64,000 nt of DNA from Methanogranum sp963676045 (GCA_963676045.1 OY780938.1:1116001-1180000); one strand, 5' to 3'. Positions 18,997 to 27,671 are shown, numbered from the stretch's first letter. Notes: generated from the letters alone by a model not told the origin. Program-made: numbers and translations.

Positions 18997-20535
18997 TTGG
19001 ATGAAATTGTCGCATTAAGGTGCAAATATTGCGGTGCACCACTTGATAAAAAAGATCTGGAATCCGATTCACCGTACGTGACCTGCCCCTCATGCGGCAC
19101 TACCCAGCAAAGGATGGATGCCAAAGCATACCTTGACCAGATGATGGGACAGATCCAATCATGGATCAGCAAATCCCTCCCTGGCGGTTTCTCCATGTCA
19201 CAGTCGGAGAACGTGGATTCTGTGGCAAGGTACAACATATTCGTTGCAAACATCAAACCGAAGATCGAGACGGAATACAGCGAATATAGATTCGCGATAA
19301 ACACGCTGTTATCGAACCCACTCATCGTGCTGCCGTTCACAACGGATTCTTCCATAAAGGCATGCCATGAATCCAATCAAGCATTCGAATTCAATGCCAA
19401 AGCGAAAAGCATCGAGCCATTGGCGGTCGACGACAATAGCAGGTCCTTGGTAAGAGGCGCAGAGAACATAGCAACAGCCTATGCTCTGCTGATCAACAAC
19501 ACAAAACTGCTGCATGAGGACAAGCCTGGAAGGTATATCCTCCTAAGCAACAACTTCACTGAGGCATCGAAATCCTTCGGACTGATAAAGAGCTATGAAC
19601 TGGCAGCACAACGCTTCGAAGCATTGTCCATCGTTTGCAATGGATGCGAGAAACTCCTCAACGGAGATGCCATGAGCGCCATGTCTATGTTCGAGACCGC
19701 ACAGACAAAATTGGAGGATGTCAAATCAAAGGTGCTATCGGACCTCAACCTGGGCATAATGTACCAAGCTATCGACATGGAGATATCCCAGACCAGGATC
19801 CTCAAGGATATCGCAGGATTCGTCACCAACGGCGTATCAGATGATCCTCTGAGCGTTTTGAACGTCATAAAGAGGGTTTTCGGTTTCAACTTGATGAAAA
19901 ACGGTGACTGGGGGTATCTGCTTGGTAACAAGGACAGGTACAACGAGATATTCGATTACATCTCATCTATAATGAAGGCCAAGAACGGAGGCACGCTACC
20001 GATAGTCTCCGGCTCCGGACAGATACTTGTCCCCTTCTGGGATGTAGACCTTAAATACAGTTTCCAGACGGGCGCGATGTGGAAGAAGAAGAGCGTGGAG
20101 GTAACGGAGGACATATTGGTCCCTGCAGACTTCGTGATAGACGGCGACTGCCTAAGGGACCCGTCATCAGCACTCACAGATATTTTCGCACTCCGCCCGG
20201 AGAAGAGCATACTCTCTGGAATAAAAGGTACAGAAACAAGCATAAGCGGAGGAGAAGGCATAACAAAGATATCAGAATTTGCCGAGAACTCGACCGGAGG
20301 ACGGAAAGTGGTCGTACCTCTCAGCACAAAGAGGGAGGCGGAAAAGATCGTTTCCGACTACCTTAAACAACGCACAAGCAGTGACTCTCAGTTGAAACTC
20401 AGTAAACCGTACGTCAAGGGCCTGATATACATACCCTGTGAGATGGACAGCACTCTGAAGGTTCCAGCTGCATTTGGATCTTTGGTCCCTAAGAGGGTCA
20501 AGAGGACCAACCCGTCCGACCTAATAATAGTATAA
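18997..20535 (+). CDS. Zinc-ribbon protein of unknown function (SPFH operon, gene 2)
   Basis: 512 residues. An N-terminal zinc ribbon with CxxC pairs at 9/12 and 30/33 (CKYCGAP... CPSCGTT) is followed by about 470 residues with no motif I can name: mixed helical to about residue 300, then more beta-rich with PFWDVDLKYSF and ITKISEF. No clear membrane segment. Start: a TTG at 18997 placed 7 bases after GAGGTGG. The only nearby ATG is in another frame, so the TTG start is well supported. Gene 3 follows after 13 bases. Function unknown; membership of the operon is the best clue. Confidence 0.72.
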   Translation: MDEIVALRCKYCGAPLDKKDLESDSPYVTCPSCGTTQQRMDAKAYLDQMMGQIQSWISKSLPGGFSMSQSENVDSVARYNIFVANIKPKIETEYSEYRFAINTLLSNPLIVLPFTTDSSIKACHESNQAFEFNAKAKSIEPLAVDDNSRSLVRGAENIATAYALLINNTKLLHEDKPGRYILLSNNFTEASKSFGLIKSYELAAQRFEALSIVCNGCEKLLNGDAMSAMSMFETAQTKLEDVKSKVLSDLNLGIMYQAIDMEISQTRILKDIAGFVTNGVSDDPLSVLNVIKRVFGFNLMKNGDWGYLLGNKDRYNEIFDYISSIMKAKNGGTLPIVSGSGQILVPFWDVDLKYSFQTGAMWKKKSVEVTEDILVPADFVIDGDCLRDPSSALTDIFALRPEKSILSGIKGTETSISGGEGITKISEFAENSTGGRKVVVPLSTKREAEKIVSDYLKQRTSSDSQLKLSKPYVKGLIYIPCEMDSTLKVPAAFGSLVPKRVKRTNPSDLIIV

Positions 20536-20548
20536 GGAGAGAGATAAA

Positions 20549-20926
20549 ATGACAAAATTGAACAACAGAACCCTTTCAGCGGTATCGTTGGGGATGTTCA
20601 TTATCGCATTAGCGATAGGTATCATCGCCTACATGGCTTTGGACAAGGGAGTGTTGATTATACTTTGGGTTACAGCACTCATCTTCGGACTGACCTTGTG
20701 TCTGATGTCAAACCTGTTCAGCGATAAGACCACAGGCGCAGGGCCTTCCGAAAGGATATACAGGCTCGCTGTGGGAGCATTCGTTGCATTGATAGGCATA
20801 GTAGGCCTTATGTATACCGCGACAAACATCGACTGGATATACCTTATTGCGATCTTCCTGATCGGAATCGCCGCAATAGGCATAGCAATTGCACTCATCA
20901 ACAATAAGAAGGAGGCATCACTTTGA
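20549..20926 (+). CDS. Small four-helix membrane protein (SPFH operon, gene 3)
   Basis: 125 residues with four hydrophobic helices at about 8-30, 33-56, 69-93 and 95-117, and charged tips (NNKKEASL at the C-terminus). No catalytic motif. Preceded by AAGGAGAGAG, a good ribosome site. Its TGA overlaps the TTG start of gene 4 by three bases, so translation is coupled. Probably the membrane anchor or receptor of the operon's complex (inference). Confidence 0.75.
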   Translation: MTKLNNRTLSAVSLGMFIIALAIGIIAYMALDKGVLIILWVTALIFGLTLCLMSNLFSDKTTGAGPSERIYRLAVGAFVALIGIVGLMYTATNIDWIYLIAIFLIGIAAIGIAIALINNKKEASL

Positions 20927-21453
20927 CGATCGATCAGAACATAGATAAAAAAATGAATGACAACAGGTCCCTAGTAGAGAGGATCGCCCTATACATCCCA
21001 GGATACAAGGGATACAGGCAGAAGAATCTCAGAAGGGATGAGGACAGGGCCGTTAGGGGAGAGGTAGCACGCGAATTGGAAGCCGTGAAGAATGACCTGG
21101 TCACAGTTCAGAGGGCGACCGTTGGAGATCTGGACCTCATGAGAGAAACGGAGAGGATCAGATCGAAGGTGGATAAGTACTACATCGATGTGAAAAAAGC
21201 GGTCGGCGGATACAGCGGATTCCATGACTCGGTGAAGATCATGGAGGCTGAACTCGACGGCCTCATTCAATGGGACGCGAAGCTGATGGACGATGTCCAA
21301 TCCCTTAAGACCCAGACTAAAGCCCTTGTCAATGATGTGAACAAACAGGATAACACCTTGAAAGAGCGTTTGATGGGACTTGAAAGGACAGTGGACCAAC
21401 TCTCCGAGGACTATCTTGGAAGAGAGAGCGTAATGAAAGGATTCAAGGAGTGA
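20923..21453 (+). CDS. Coiled-coil protein with IPGYKGY motif (SPFH operon, gene 4)
   Basis: 176 residues, almost wholly helical. The N-terminus has ALYIPGYKGYRQKNLRRDEDR (about 22-42). As far as I recall, the same Pro-Gly-Tyr-x-Gly-Tyr pattern followed by a Lys/Arg/Asp-rich helix recurs in small bacterial proteins found near SPFH genes; this should be checked by search. Residues 85-176 form a long coiled coil with GYSGFHDSVKIMEAELDGL. Start: a TTG at 20923, 7 bases after AAGGAGG and overlapping the previous stop; the next ATG (20953) lacks a ribosome site. No membrane segment. It may scaffold or oligomerise on the membrane through the SPFH partner (inference). Confidence 0.74.
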   Translation: MTIDQNIDKKMNDNRSLVERIALYIPGYKGYRQKNLRRDEDRAVRGEVARELEAVKNDLVTVQRATVGDLDLMRETERIRSKVDKYYIDVKKAVGGYSGFHDSVKIMEAELDGLIQWDAKLMDDVQSLKTQTKALVNDVNKQDNTLKERLMGLERTVDQLSEDYLGRESVMKGFKE

Positions 21454-21458
21454 ATTGA

Positions 21459-22565
21459 ATGGCAGCAAAGACAAATGTGGTATTCTGGGAGAACCAGGGG
21501 CCTGATGACATAATCTACAGGTCGGAACATGATGACCTCAGGACGATCACGTCTGTGACGGTACCTGAGCACGCGGTCGCGTTGTTCATAAGGGATGGAA
21601 AATTGGAAGGTGTCTTGGAACCAGGAAGACATATGATAACGTCAGCCAACATCCCATGGCTTACGAAATTGTACAATCTGGCACTTGGATTCAAGGAGAC
21701 GCCTTTCAAGGTATGGATCGTATACATCTCGCTCAAGATATTCAACGGAAAATGGGGAATAAGGAGCATGATAAAGGCAGCTGATGAATATCAGGTGCCT
21801 GTTACATTGATGGCCAACGGAGATTACCAGTTCCGCATAAACGATGTCTCTGTGTTCTACACACAGGTCCTCGGAGGAATGACCCAGTACACGACTGGAA
21901 ACGTCAATTCATTCATGAAGAGCTTCATCAACGAGCAGATAATACAGCAGCTCACATCGTTGTTCTACATGGACATCATGAACAACATCGAGAAGGCTTC
22001 CACCAGCACGAAGATCTTGATAGAGCAGTACTTCACCCAGAGGGGAATAGAATTACTCTCCTTGAAGATCAACGAGGTCGCTACCACGGAAGAAGAGAAA
22101 CAGAAGATCTTCGAATATCTTCAGTTCAGTAGCTCCAGGGGAGAATCCTTCAAGAAGTACGAGGTCATGGATAGGATGGCAGATGCCATCGGAAACTCGC
22201 AGGGAGGTGCGGCAGTGGGTACCGGCATGCTATTGTTCCCACAGATGTATCAGCAGCTACAGCAACAACCAGTACAGGGAGTGCAGTCACAACAACAGCA
22301 GCAGCAACAGAGCCAGAAGGTAATGTGCCCTGCATGCGGTTCATTGAACGACTACCCATACAAGTTCTGCAACAATTGCGGACAGGCCTCGCCGATGATG
22401 AATCGCTCGCCGCAGCCTGCCCCGGCCAATGCAGCGCCACCGGCCCAGAACAACACACAGACCGCTCCGAAAACGTTCAAAGTGTGCCCGTACTGCGGAA
22501 ACGACCTTAGTGGATTGCCCAAGGTCCCTAAGTTCTGTCCATTCTGCTCCGAACAACTTAATTGA
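21459..22565 (+). CDS. SPFH/Band 7 protein with two C-terminal zinc ribbons (SPFH operon, gene 5)
   Basis: 368 residues. Residues about 15-245 form an SPFH (stomatin/prohibitin/flotillin) domain of the YdjI ('virion core protein-like') type, with the N-terminal block NVVFWENQGPDDIIYRSEHD and a helical end near 180-240. A Gln-rich linker follows (about 264-286), then zinc ribbon 1 (C290, C293, C304, C307), a Pro/Ala linker, and zinc ribbon 2 (C343, C346, C360, C363). No transmembrane helix is obvious; such proteins bind membranes peripherally. In Bacillus, YdjI works with PspA and two membrane proteins in membrane-stress response. Here no PspA is present and the partners differ. This is the last gene of the operon, followed by a terminator. 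Confidence 0.85.
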   Translation: MAAKTNVVFWENQGPDDIIYRSEHDDLRTITSVTVPEHAVALFIRDGKLEGVLEPGRHMITSANIPWLTKLYNLALGFKETPFKVWIVYISLKIFNGKWGIRSMIKAADEYQVPVTLMANGDYQFRINDVSVFYTQVLGGMTQYTTGNVNSFMKSFINEQIIQQLTSLFYMDIMNNIEKASTSTKILIEQYFTQRGIELLSLKINEVATTEEEKQKIFEYLQFSSSRGESFKKYEVMDRMADAIGNSQGGAAVGTGMLLFPQMYQQLQQQPVQGVQSQQQQQQQSQKVMCPACGSLNDYPYKFCNNCGQASPMMNRSPQPAPANAAPPAQNNTQTAPKTFKVCPYCGNDLSGLPKVPKFCPFCSEQLN

Positions 22566-22570
22566 GGATA

Positions 22571-22602
22571 TCGGCCGACGAGATCGGCCGATTCCATTTT
22601 AT
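22571..22602 (+). terminator. Hairpin terminator of the SPFH operon
   Basis: TCGGCCGA-CGAGA-TCGGCCGA (22571-22591), an 8-bp GC-rich stem with a 5-base loop, followed by TTCCATTTTATT. It starts 5 bases after the stop of the SPFH gene and marks the end of the five-gene unit. Confidence 0.7.
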
Positions 22603-22670
22603 TAAAATACCTAAAAAATCACTGGTACATATTCCTTTTATACTCATATATCAATGTTAAAAAGATTACA

Positions 22671-24161
22671 ATGACCGATGTCGAATATGGGGACGAGTAT
22701 GCTGTATTCATCACTAGTAAAGGTATAAAATTCCTGACAAATGACGTGAGTCTTCAGATAATGGAGCTTTTAGCGCATTCTGGTATGACAGTCACTGAAC
22801 TATCGGATATACTCGATCAGCAAAAGACATCCATACAGTCAAACGTCAAAAAACTCGAAAGATGGGATTTCATTACGTCCTATATCGATGATAATGACAA
22901 AAGAAAGACAGTATACGTTCCATCATCCGTCAAAATAATGAATCCGATAAGGACCCCTTTCAACATAGGCCCTCTCGAAAAAGAGATAATGGGGATAATG
23001 AACAAAGAAGGCGGACAATACAAAGGGATAATCCTTCTCATGGTCCTTGAATCCATGAAGTTGGGCCTGGACTTCAGTCCCCTGATGCTAAGGGGGGGAT
23101 CGTTGCTTGCGAAATACGCTGAAAAAAACTACAAGGGCATGGACACGGAGACTCTGCTTAAAACAATAAAGAAGAATTTCTCGGATGCCAAATTCCCAGA
23201 TACGACACTGTCCTTCGATGACGATGAACTTCACATAGAAATGAAGATGGACCCTGAATCAGAAAGGTCCCTTATGATGATCTCCCCGGTCATGATAGGA
23301 TATCTCATCGAGGCAATAAGCGCGAACACAGGCATAAGATATTGCATAGGATATGTGAAAGTGGACGATAATGCCGTATACGCCGCTATCACCCCATATA
23401 TCGGAAAGATAGATAACGGTACGATAATAGATGAAATGATAAAAGAGGATTTCTGCAATGGCTGGCCCCTTTCCATATATCACGTGGAAGGGAATTCCGT
23501 ACTGTTCGGCAATGACGTGCAAGTAAAGATCCTCGACATCTTGAGCAGGTCGGAAATGTCTTTGAAAGGATTGTCCAACACACTCAACATTCCTCCGGTC
23601 ACAATACACACTAACATAAACAAACTGATTGAATCGAGGGTCATAAAATCAGATAATGCGAGATCTTCGAAATATGTCCGCTACAGCCTGCATGGAGAAC
23701 CTGCGATAACTGCCACCAAGAGTGAAAAGAATCTTAGAAACGAGATGGAGATACTGTTCAGAAGATATGCTAGCGATCCCACTCAATACTACAAGGCCAT
23801 GTTCAGATATGTCAATCACTCGTTCCGCCTTGTGGGTTTTGACATCAGCAACATAATAAAACATATAGGGATGAATGTGGCCAACTCCATCATTGAGGAA
23901 AATCCTGAGATCTCTGCGATGGACTATCTCAAAAAGACCTGTGAAAAGGACATGGGACTCGGATTCAAACCTTCAGTTGAGACCTACATACCGTTAACCA
24001 TCAGATTGGATCGCAAAGGACAGACGCTCAGTGAATTCAGATTCATAAGACCATTCTACGAAGGACTCTTCAAATTCGGACTACTCAGGTTGACTGGCGA
24101 TGATCACAATATCAGATTCCCCTTCACAGGAAGGAATGATACCTCGATCAAAACAATTTAA
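22671..24161 (+). CDS. Duplicated winged-helix transcription regulator
   Basis: 496 residues made of two similar halves. Each has a region starting with a short strand (AVFITSKGIKFLTNDVSLQIMELL in the first, GNSVLFGNDVQVKILDIL in the second), an ArsR-type winged helix (SDILDQQKTSIQSNVKKLERWDFI; SNTLNIPPVTIHTNINKLIESRVI), then about 180 residues of an unknown domain. The spacing between halves is about 275 residues. The two halves are diverged, so the duplication is old. A monomer could bind DNA like a dimer. The ATG at 22671 lies about 30 bp below TTTTATACTC, so it is probably leaderless. It follows the SPFH operon terminator by 70 bp and is transcribed separately. A dyad lies just after its stop. 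Confidence 0.7.
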   Translation: MTDVEYGDEYAVFITSKGIKFLTNDVSLQIMELLAHSGMTVTELSDILDQQKTSIQSNVKKLERWDFITSYIDDNDKRKTVYVPSSVKIMNPIRTPFNIGPLEKEIMGIMNKEGGQYKGIILLMVLESMKLGLDFSPLMLRGGSLLAKYAEKNYKGMDTETLLKTIKKNFSDAKFPDTTLSFDDDELHIEMKMDPESERSLMMISPVMIGYLIEAISANTGIRYCIGYVKVDDNAVYAAITPYIGKIDNGTIIDEMIKEDFCNGWPLSIYHVEGNSVLFGNDVQVKILDILSRSEMSLKGLSNTLNIPPVTIHTNINKLIESRVIKSDNARSSKYVRYSLHGEPAITATKSEKNLRNEMEILFRRYASDPTQYYKAMFRYVNHSFRLVGFDISNIIKHIGMNVANSIIEENPEISAMDYLKKTCEKDMGLGFKPSVETYIPLTIRLDRKGQTLSEFRFIRPFYEGLFKFGLLRLTGDDHNIRFPFTGRNDTSIKTI

Positions 24162-24166
24162 CTAGT

Positions 24167-24199
24167 TACGTATATCGAAATATTTATTCGAATTACGTA
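24167..24199. promoter_or_regulatory. Imperfect 33-bp dyad after the duplicated regulator
   Basis: TACGTA...TCGAAA...ATTCGA...TACGTA forms an imperfect inverted repeat (outer arms TACGTA, inner arms CGAA/TTCG) in a very AT-rich stretch. It lies about 50-80 bp upstream of a TATA-like element at 24249-24258. A possible operator for the neighbouring regulator; its function is not shown. Confidence 0.35.
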
Positions 24200-24274
24200 T
24201 TTTTTTAATATATTTCAACGAAATACGAAATATTGATTCTGAAAAACAAATATTATATACTTGCACAACAATGT

Positions 24275-24480
24275 ATTATTCACAGGAGGCAAGTGACGAT
24301 CGGCAAAAGTAATATGTCAAGACACTGCGGCGAGAACAAATCCAATTCAGGTGTGTACTCTAAAGTGAAAGATGGGTCGGTTGGCACTTTACACTGAGAA
24401 AAGGCAGGCCTTCGGATAAGTTCGCAAGACTCGACTGATGACCGCGACAACTCGATCCTGGGATCGAGACCTTTAACCCT
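24275..24480 (+). ncRNA. Possible small RNA (or leader with short ORF) in the 24162-24493 gap
   Basis: This stretch is less AT-rich than the DNA just upstream and sits about 25 bp below ATATTATATAC. It contains an AAAGTG...CACTTT pairing (24362-24390) and ends in a perfect hairpin CTCGATCC-TG-GGATCGAG (24451-24468) followed by ACCTTTAACCCTTT, which looks like a terminator. It does not match the RNase P RNA, SRP RNA or tRNA motifs I know. Alternative: a 27-codon ORF (ATG 24314 to TGA 24397; an in-frame GTG at 24293 lies only 3 bases after AGGAGG). I cannot choose between the two, and it may be neither. Confidence 0.35.
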
Positions 24481-24493
24481 TTCATGGGTGTTA

Positions 24494-25051
24494 TCAGAAA
24501 TATACGGTCTTACCGTCAATAACATCGACTTTTAATATCGTCTTTATCTTTTGACCTAGCTCATTTTCCAGATCTGCCTTCTTATTGGTCTTTTCAAAGA
24601 CGATTACCACATCTACGATCTCAGCACCGATGACATCCTTCAGGGCCATTATTATCGCACGCATGGTCCCTCCGGTACTAAGGACGTCATCGACCAGAAC
24701 TACCCTATCTCCCTTCTTTATGCCGTTTATGAACATCTCGGATCTGGAATAACCTGTGCATTGGGATACGCTTATCTCCCCTGGAAGCCCGTACTTTCTT
24801 TTCCTGACTATATTCATCGGTATGCCAGTCTTGATCGATATCAATGAACCTAGCGGTATGCCCATGGCTTCGGGAGCGATGATGTAATCACAATCCAGAT
24901 CCGCAACGGATATCATAGCGTCTGTGACCTCATCCAACAGGAGTGGATCGATGTAGGGGATCCCATCTGTCAACGGATGCACGAAATACTGATATCCTTC
25001 CATACCTACGACAGGGCATCTGTCAAGGCTTTCCTTCAATCGTTCCAACAT
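24494..25051 (-). CDS. hpt: Hypoxanthine phosphoribosyltransferase (archaeal type)
   Basis: 185 residues. Converts hypoxanthine (possibly guanine) and PRPP to the nucleotide. The PRPP-binding motif VVLVDDVLSTGGTM is at about 116-129, and the N-terminal MLERLKESL... YFVHPLTDGIP is typical of archaeal Hpt, which resembles adenine phosphoribosyltransferases in fold. It starts 4 bases after the adenine deaminase stop, with its ribosome site (GGAGTGAT) inside that gene's end, so the two form an operon: Ade makes hypoxanthine, Hpt salvages it. Confidence 0.9.
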   Translation of the reverse strand: MLERLKESLDRCPVVGMEGYQYFVHPLTDGIPYIDPLLLDEVTDAMISVADLDCDYIIAPEAMGIPLGSLISIKTGIPMNIVRKRKYGLPGEISVSQCTGYSRSEMFINGIKKGDRVVLVDDVLSTGGTMRAIIMALKDVIGAEIVDVVIVFEKTNKKADLENELGQKIKTILKVDVIDGKTVYF

Positions 25052-25055
25052 CGGA

Positions 25056-26702
25056 TCACTCCACTATAACATCGGTGAACTCGAATTTAACACTATCAAA
25101 TAGGCCTTTATCGCTCATTTTCAAAGCGGGCACAACCAAAAGACACTGGAAACCGAGTGTCATGAAGGGTTCCCTTAACTTGCAGCCGGATGACCTGGCA
25201 GAGAATATGACGTTCTCTTCCATAAATGCAGCACATTCTGGGAATTCGGTGCTCATTAGGCCCGCGACAGGAGTAGGGTGATAGAATTCCTCTTCGCCAT
25301 CTGTGAAATAATGTCCTCCCTGCTCGGATACCGAGTTTATAGCTGAAGCGAGCAGGTCGTATGATGATGCTACAGCCACGAGATTGTGAGAATCGTGGGA
25401 TATTGATGTTGCCAACGCCCCCTTTTTGAAGCCGAAGCCGCTGATGAAACCGACTGCTGGTTTCGTGTCCTTGTACCTATTCACTACAGCGATGAGAAGG
25501 ACATCCTTGTCTGGATCTGGCATTATCACCCAGTTCTCAGTCCTGAGCTCTACGATCCTCTCTCTGCTTGTTATCTGCTTATCCTCGACCTGTATTGCCC
25601 TGACCTTCACAGAGGAATTGTTGCAGGATATGAAAAGCTCCCTCTCCTTAACATCGCATTTTCTAATGTGCGTGCCACATGTCATCGGCTGTGCCTGGAA
25701 AAGAGCGTTGCCGCTATCGGCCACCAGCTCGCCATCGATATAGACCCTTTTCACTGTGAAACTTGAAAGGTCCGATACGAAGACCATATCCGCTGGACCG
25801 CCTACACGCACGGAGCCTTCATCCAGATTGTAATGCTTGGCAGGCCACAGCGTGGCTGCTTTGATGGCATTCATGGGGTCCACCCCATAATGGACTGCCA
25901 TTCTCAGAAGCCTGTCGATATAGCCTTTGTTAAGGCACTGCCCTACATGCATATCATCGGAACATAGCATGAATTCGCGGTCCTTGACAGCAGGAAGGAT
26001 GTCCTTCATGTTGGAACATGCCGACCCTTCCCTTACCTGTATTATCATCCCCTTGTCCGCCTTCTCTCTGGCCTCTGCCTCGGTGACGCACTCGTGGTCG
26101 GTCGTTATGCCTGCGGCGATATACTTGTCCAATTTTTCCCCTGAAAGGCCTGGCGCGTGTCCGTCTATTGGCTTTTTGACCCTCTTGGCGGCATCTATCT
26201 TGGCCATCACATCTGAATCATCGGAAAGCACCGCTGGATAGTCCATCATCTCCGCCAATCCGAATATCTCTTTCCTATGAAGGAGATTCTCCACATCCTT
26301 GTATCCTAATTTAGCACCGGCAGTCTCGAACGATGTGGCCGGCACGCATGACGGGACCATGAATCTGAACTTCATAGGCACTCCTGCCGCATCGTGTATC
26401 ATGAACTCGACGCCTTTTTTACCCATCACATTTGCAATCTCATGCGGGTCGGCGATGACGGAACATACCCCTTTGGGCACAGCGGCCTCTGCAAAGCGTG
26501 AAGGGACTAGAAGGGAGGACTCCACGTGCACATGAGAATCGATGAAACCTGGGAGGATATATTCAAAATAGGGTCCGCTGATCTCCTCGATGGACGAGAT
26601 CCTTCCGCTCTTTATCGTTATCCTAGCAGGATATATCCTACTCTCCAACACATCGACCAAATTGCCTTCTAGTACCTTGGTACCATTCATAATCCGCCGC
26701 AT
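25056..26702 (-). CDS. ade: Adenine deaminase
   Basis: Deaminates adenine to hypoxanthine. About 548 residues of the amidohydrolase superfamily: metal ligands in FIDSHVHVESS, then IADPHEIANV, GHAPGLSG, the DHE of TTDHECVTEAEA and CSDDMH, with the C-terminal domain characteristic of Ade (PTPVAGLMST). The open frame runs up to 27089, but that part lies over apt on the other strand and reads as nonsense. The real N-terminus is MRRIMNGTKVLEGNLVDVL, so the start is 26702 (or the ATG at 26690). Divergent from apt, 72 bp apart. Confidence 0.93.
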   Translation of the reverse strand: MRRIMNGTKVLEGNLVDVLESRIYPARITIKSGRISSIEEISGPYFEYILPGFIDSHVHVESSLLVPSRFAEAAVPKGVCSVIADPHEIANVMGKKGVEFMIHDAAGVPMKFRFMVPSCVPATSFETAGAKLGYKDVENLLHRKEIFGLAEMMDYPAVLSDDSDVMAKIDAAKRVKKPIDGHAPGLSGEKLDKYIAAGITTDHECVTEAEAREKADKGMIIQVREGSACSNMKDILPAVKDREFMLCSDDMHVGQCLNKGYIDRLLRMAVHYGVDPMNAIKAATLWPAKHYNLDEGSVRVGGPADMVFVSDLSSFTVKRVYIDGELVADSGNALFQAQPMTCGTHIRKCDVKERELFISCNNSSVKVRAIQVEDKQITSRERIVELRTENWVIMPDPDKDVLLIAVVNRYKDTKPAVGFISGFGFKKGALATSISHDSHNLVAVASSYDLLASAINSVSEQGGHYFTDGEEEFYHPTPVAGLMSTEFPECAAFMEENVIFSARSSGCKLREPFMTLGFQCLLVVPALKMSDKGLFDSVKFEFTDVIVE

Positions 26703-26774
26703 CAACAAATGAGGATATCTTTTTTTGTATGGGCATATGATTAAAGTTAATACCTCGAATAACATTTGACTGGC

Positions 26775-27299
26775 ATGAAGGAACTCAAAGATTACGTGAT
26801 GACCATACCAGACTTTCCCAAGGAAGGGATAATGTTCAGGGACATAACAACCCTGATACAGGACCCCAAAGGATTCCATATGGCCATCGACGGTCTGTGC
26901 AAACTCTTGAAGGATGTCGATTTCGATGTCATCCTGGGATCGGAATCCAGAGGATTCGTTTTCGGTGCGCCTGTCGCATACGCCATGAACAAAGGATTCA
27001 TACTTGTCCGTAAAAAAGGAAAGCTTCCACGTAAGGTCATATCTGAGGATTATGAACTGGAATACGGGACCGCAACCTTGGAGATGCATGCTGACAGCTT
27101 CCCCGAGGGTACAAAGGTCGTCATCATCGACGACCTTATCGCCACGGGAGGGACCACCAAGGCCATGATAGACATGGCGGAGAAACTTGGAGGGAAGGTC
27201 GTGAAGGTCGCTTTCGTGATAGAATTGGAAGGACTCGAGGGAAGGCAGAAATTAAAAGGCTATGACGTAGAGTCGTTGATAACATACGAAGGAAGATAA
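26775..27299 (+). CDS. apt: Adenine phosphoribosyltransferase
   Basis: 174 residues; adenine plus PRPP to AMP. Typical Apt features: IPDFPKEGIMFRDITTL near the N-terminus, GSESRGFVFGAPVAY, and the PRPP loop VVIIDDLIATGGTTKAM. The frame is open from a TTG at 26766, but the ATG at 26775 begins the conserved KELKDYV region. It faces ade-hpt, giving two competing fates for adenine next to each other: direct salvage or deamination. Confidence 0.94.
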   Translation: MKELKDYVMTIPDFPKEGIMFRDITTLIQDPKGFHMAIDGLCKLLKDVDFDVILGSESRGFVFGAPVAYAMNKGFILVRKKGKLPRKVISEDYELEYGTATLEMHADSFPEGTKVVIIDDLIATGGTTKAMIDMAEKLGGKVVKVAFVIELEGLEGRQKLKGYDVESLITYEGR

Positions 27300-27321
27300 T
27301 TCTCCGATCAAACCGTTTAAA

Positions 27322-27348
27322 AGATGCTGGAAGTCGTTTCCAGCATCT
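27322..27348 (+). terminator. Strong hairpin after apt
   Basis: AGATGCTGGAA-GTCGT-TTCCAGCATCT, a perfect 11-bp stem 22 bases after the apt stop. Followed by CCCATACATTCA rather than a T run. Likely a transcript end or 3' stabiliser for apt. Confidence 0.55.
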
Positions 27349-27465
27349 CCCATACATTCAACATCGAGTTGGATTTCAGGGTCATTGAAACGATCCGACC
27401 CCTTGATCGGTGTTGTCCTGGTCCCACTTTATTCGGTGCGACCTATATTCCATTGAGGACTTAGG

Positions 27466-27537
27466 AGGGCCTGCCGGGATTCGAACCCGGGTATTCGGCT
27501 CCGAAGGCCAAAAGGATATCCACTACCCCACAAGCCC
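27466..27537 (-). tRNA. tRNA-Arg (anticodon UCG)
   Basis: On the minus strand: acceptor GGGCTTG / CAGGCCC, anticodon stem TTGGC / GCCGA with loop CTTCGGA (anticodon TCG), T arm CCGGG-TTCGAAT-CCCGG. CCA is not encoded. The base after the acceptor is T, unusual for an arginine tRNA. Reads CGA codons. Confidence 0.92.
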
Positions 27538-27671
27538 GTGTCCCTCATCAACACTTGGGCAGTATTAATTTGTTGAGTAGTCTCATATTTGGCATCGTAT
27601 CCATGCCAGCATGATATTCGCATAGAAATCATGCATCTATATGTCGATAAAACCAATATACTCGAAAACGA

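Noticed and set aside
22262..22320. Repeat array or CRISPR from the CAG/CAA run
   Set aside because: It is in frame inside the SPFH gene and encodes a Gln-rich linker; no CRISPR array is seen anywhere in the window.
24275..24480. RNase P RNA, SRP RNA or tRNA
   Set aside because: None of the conserved cores of these RNAs is present; kept only as an unnamed candidate.
26703..27089. Long N-terminal extension of adenine deaminase
   Set aside because: Lies opposite apt and reads as unrelated sequence; the family starts at MRRIMNG.
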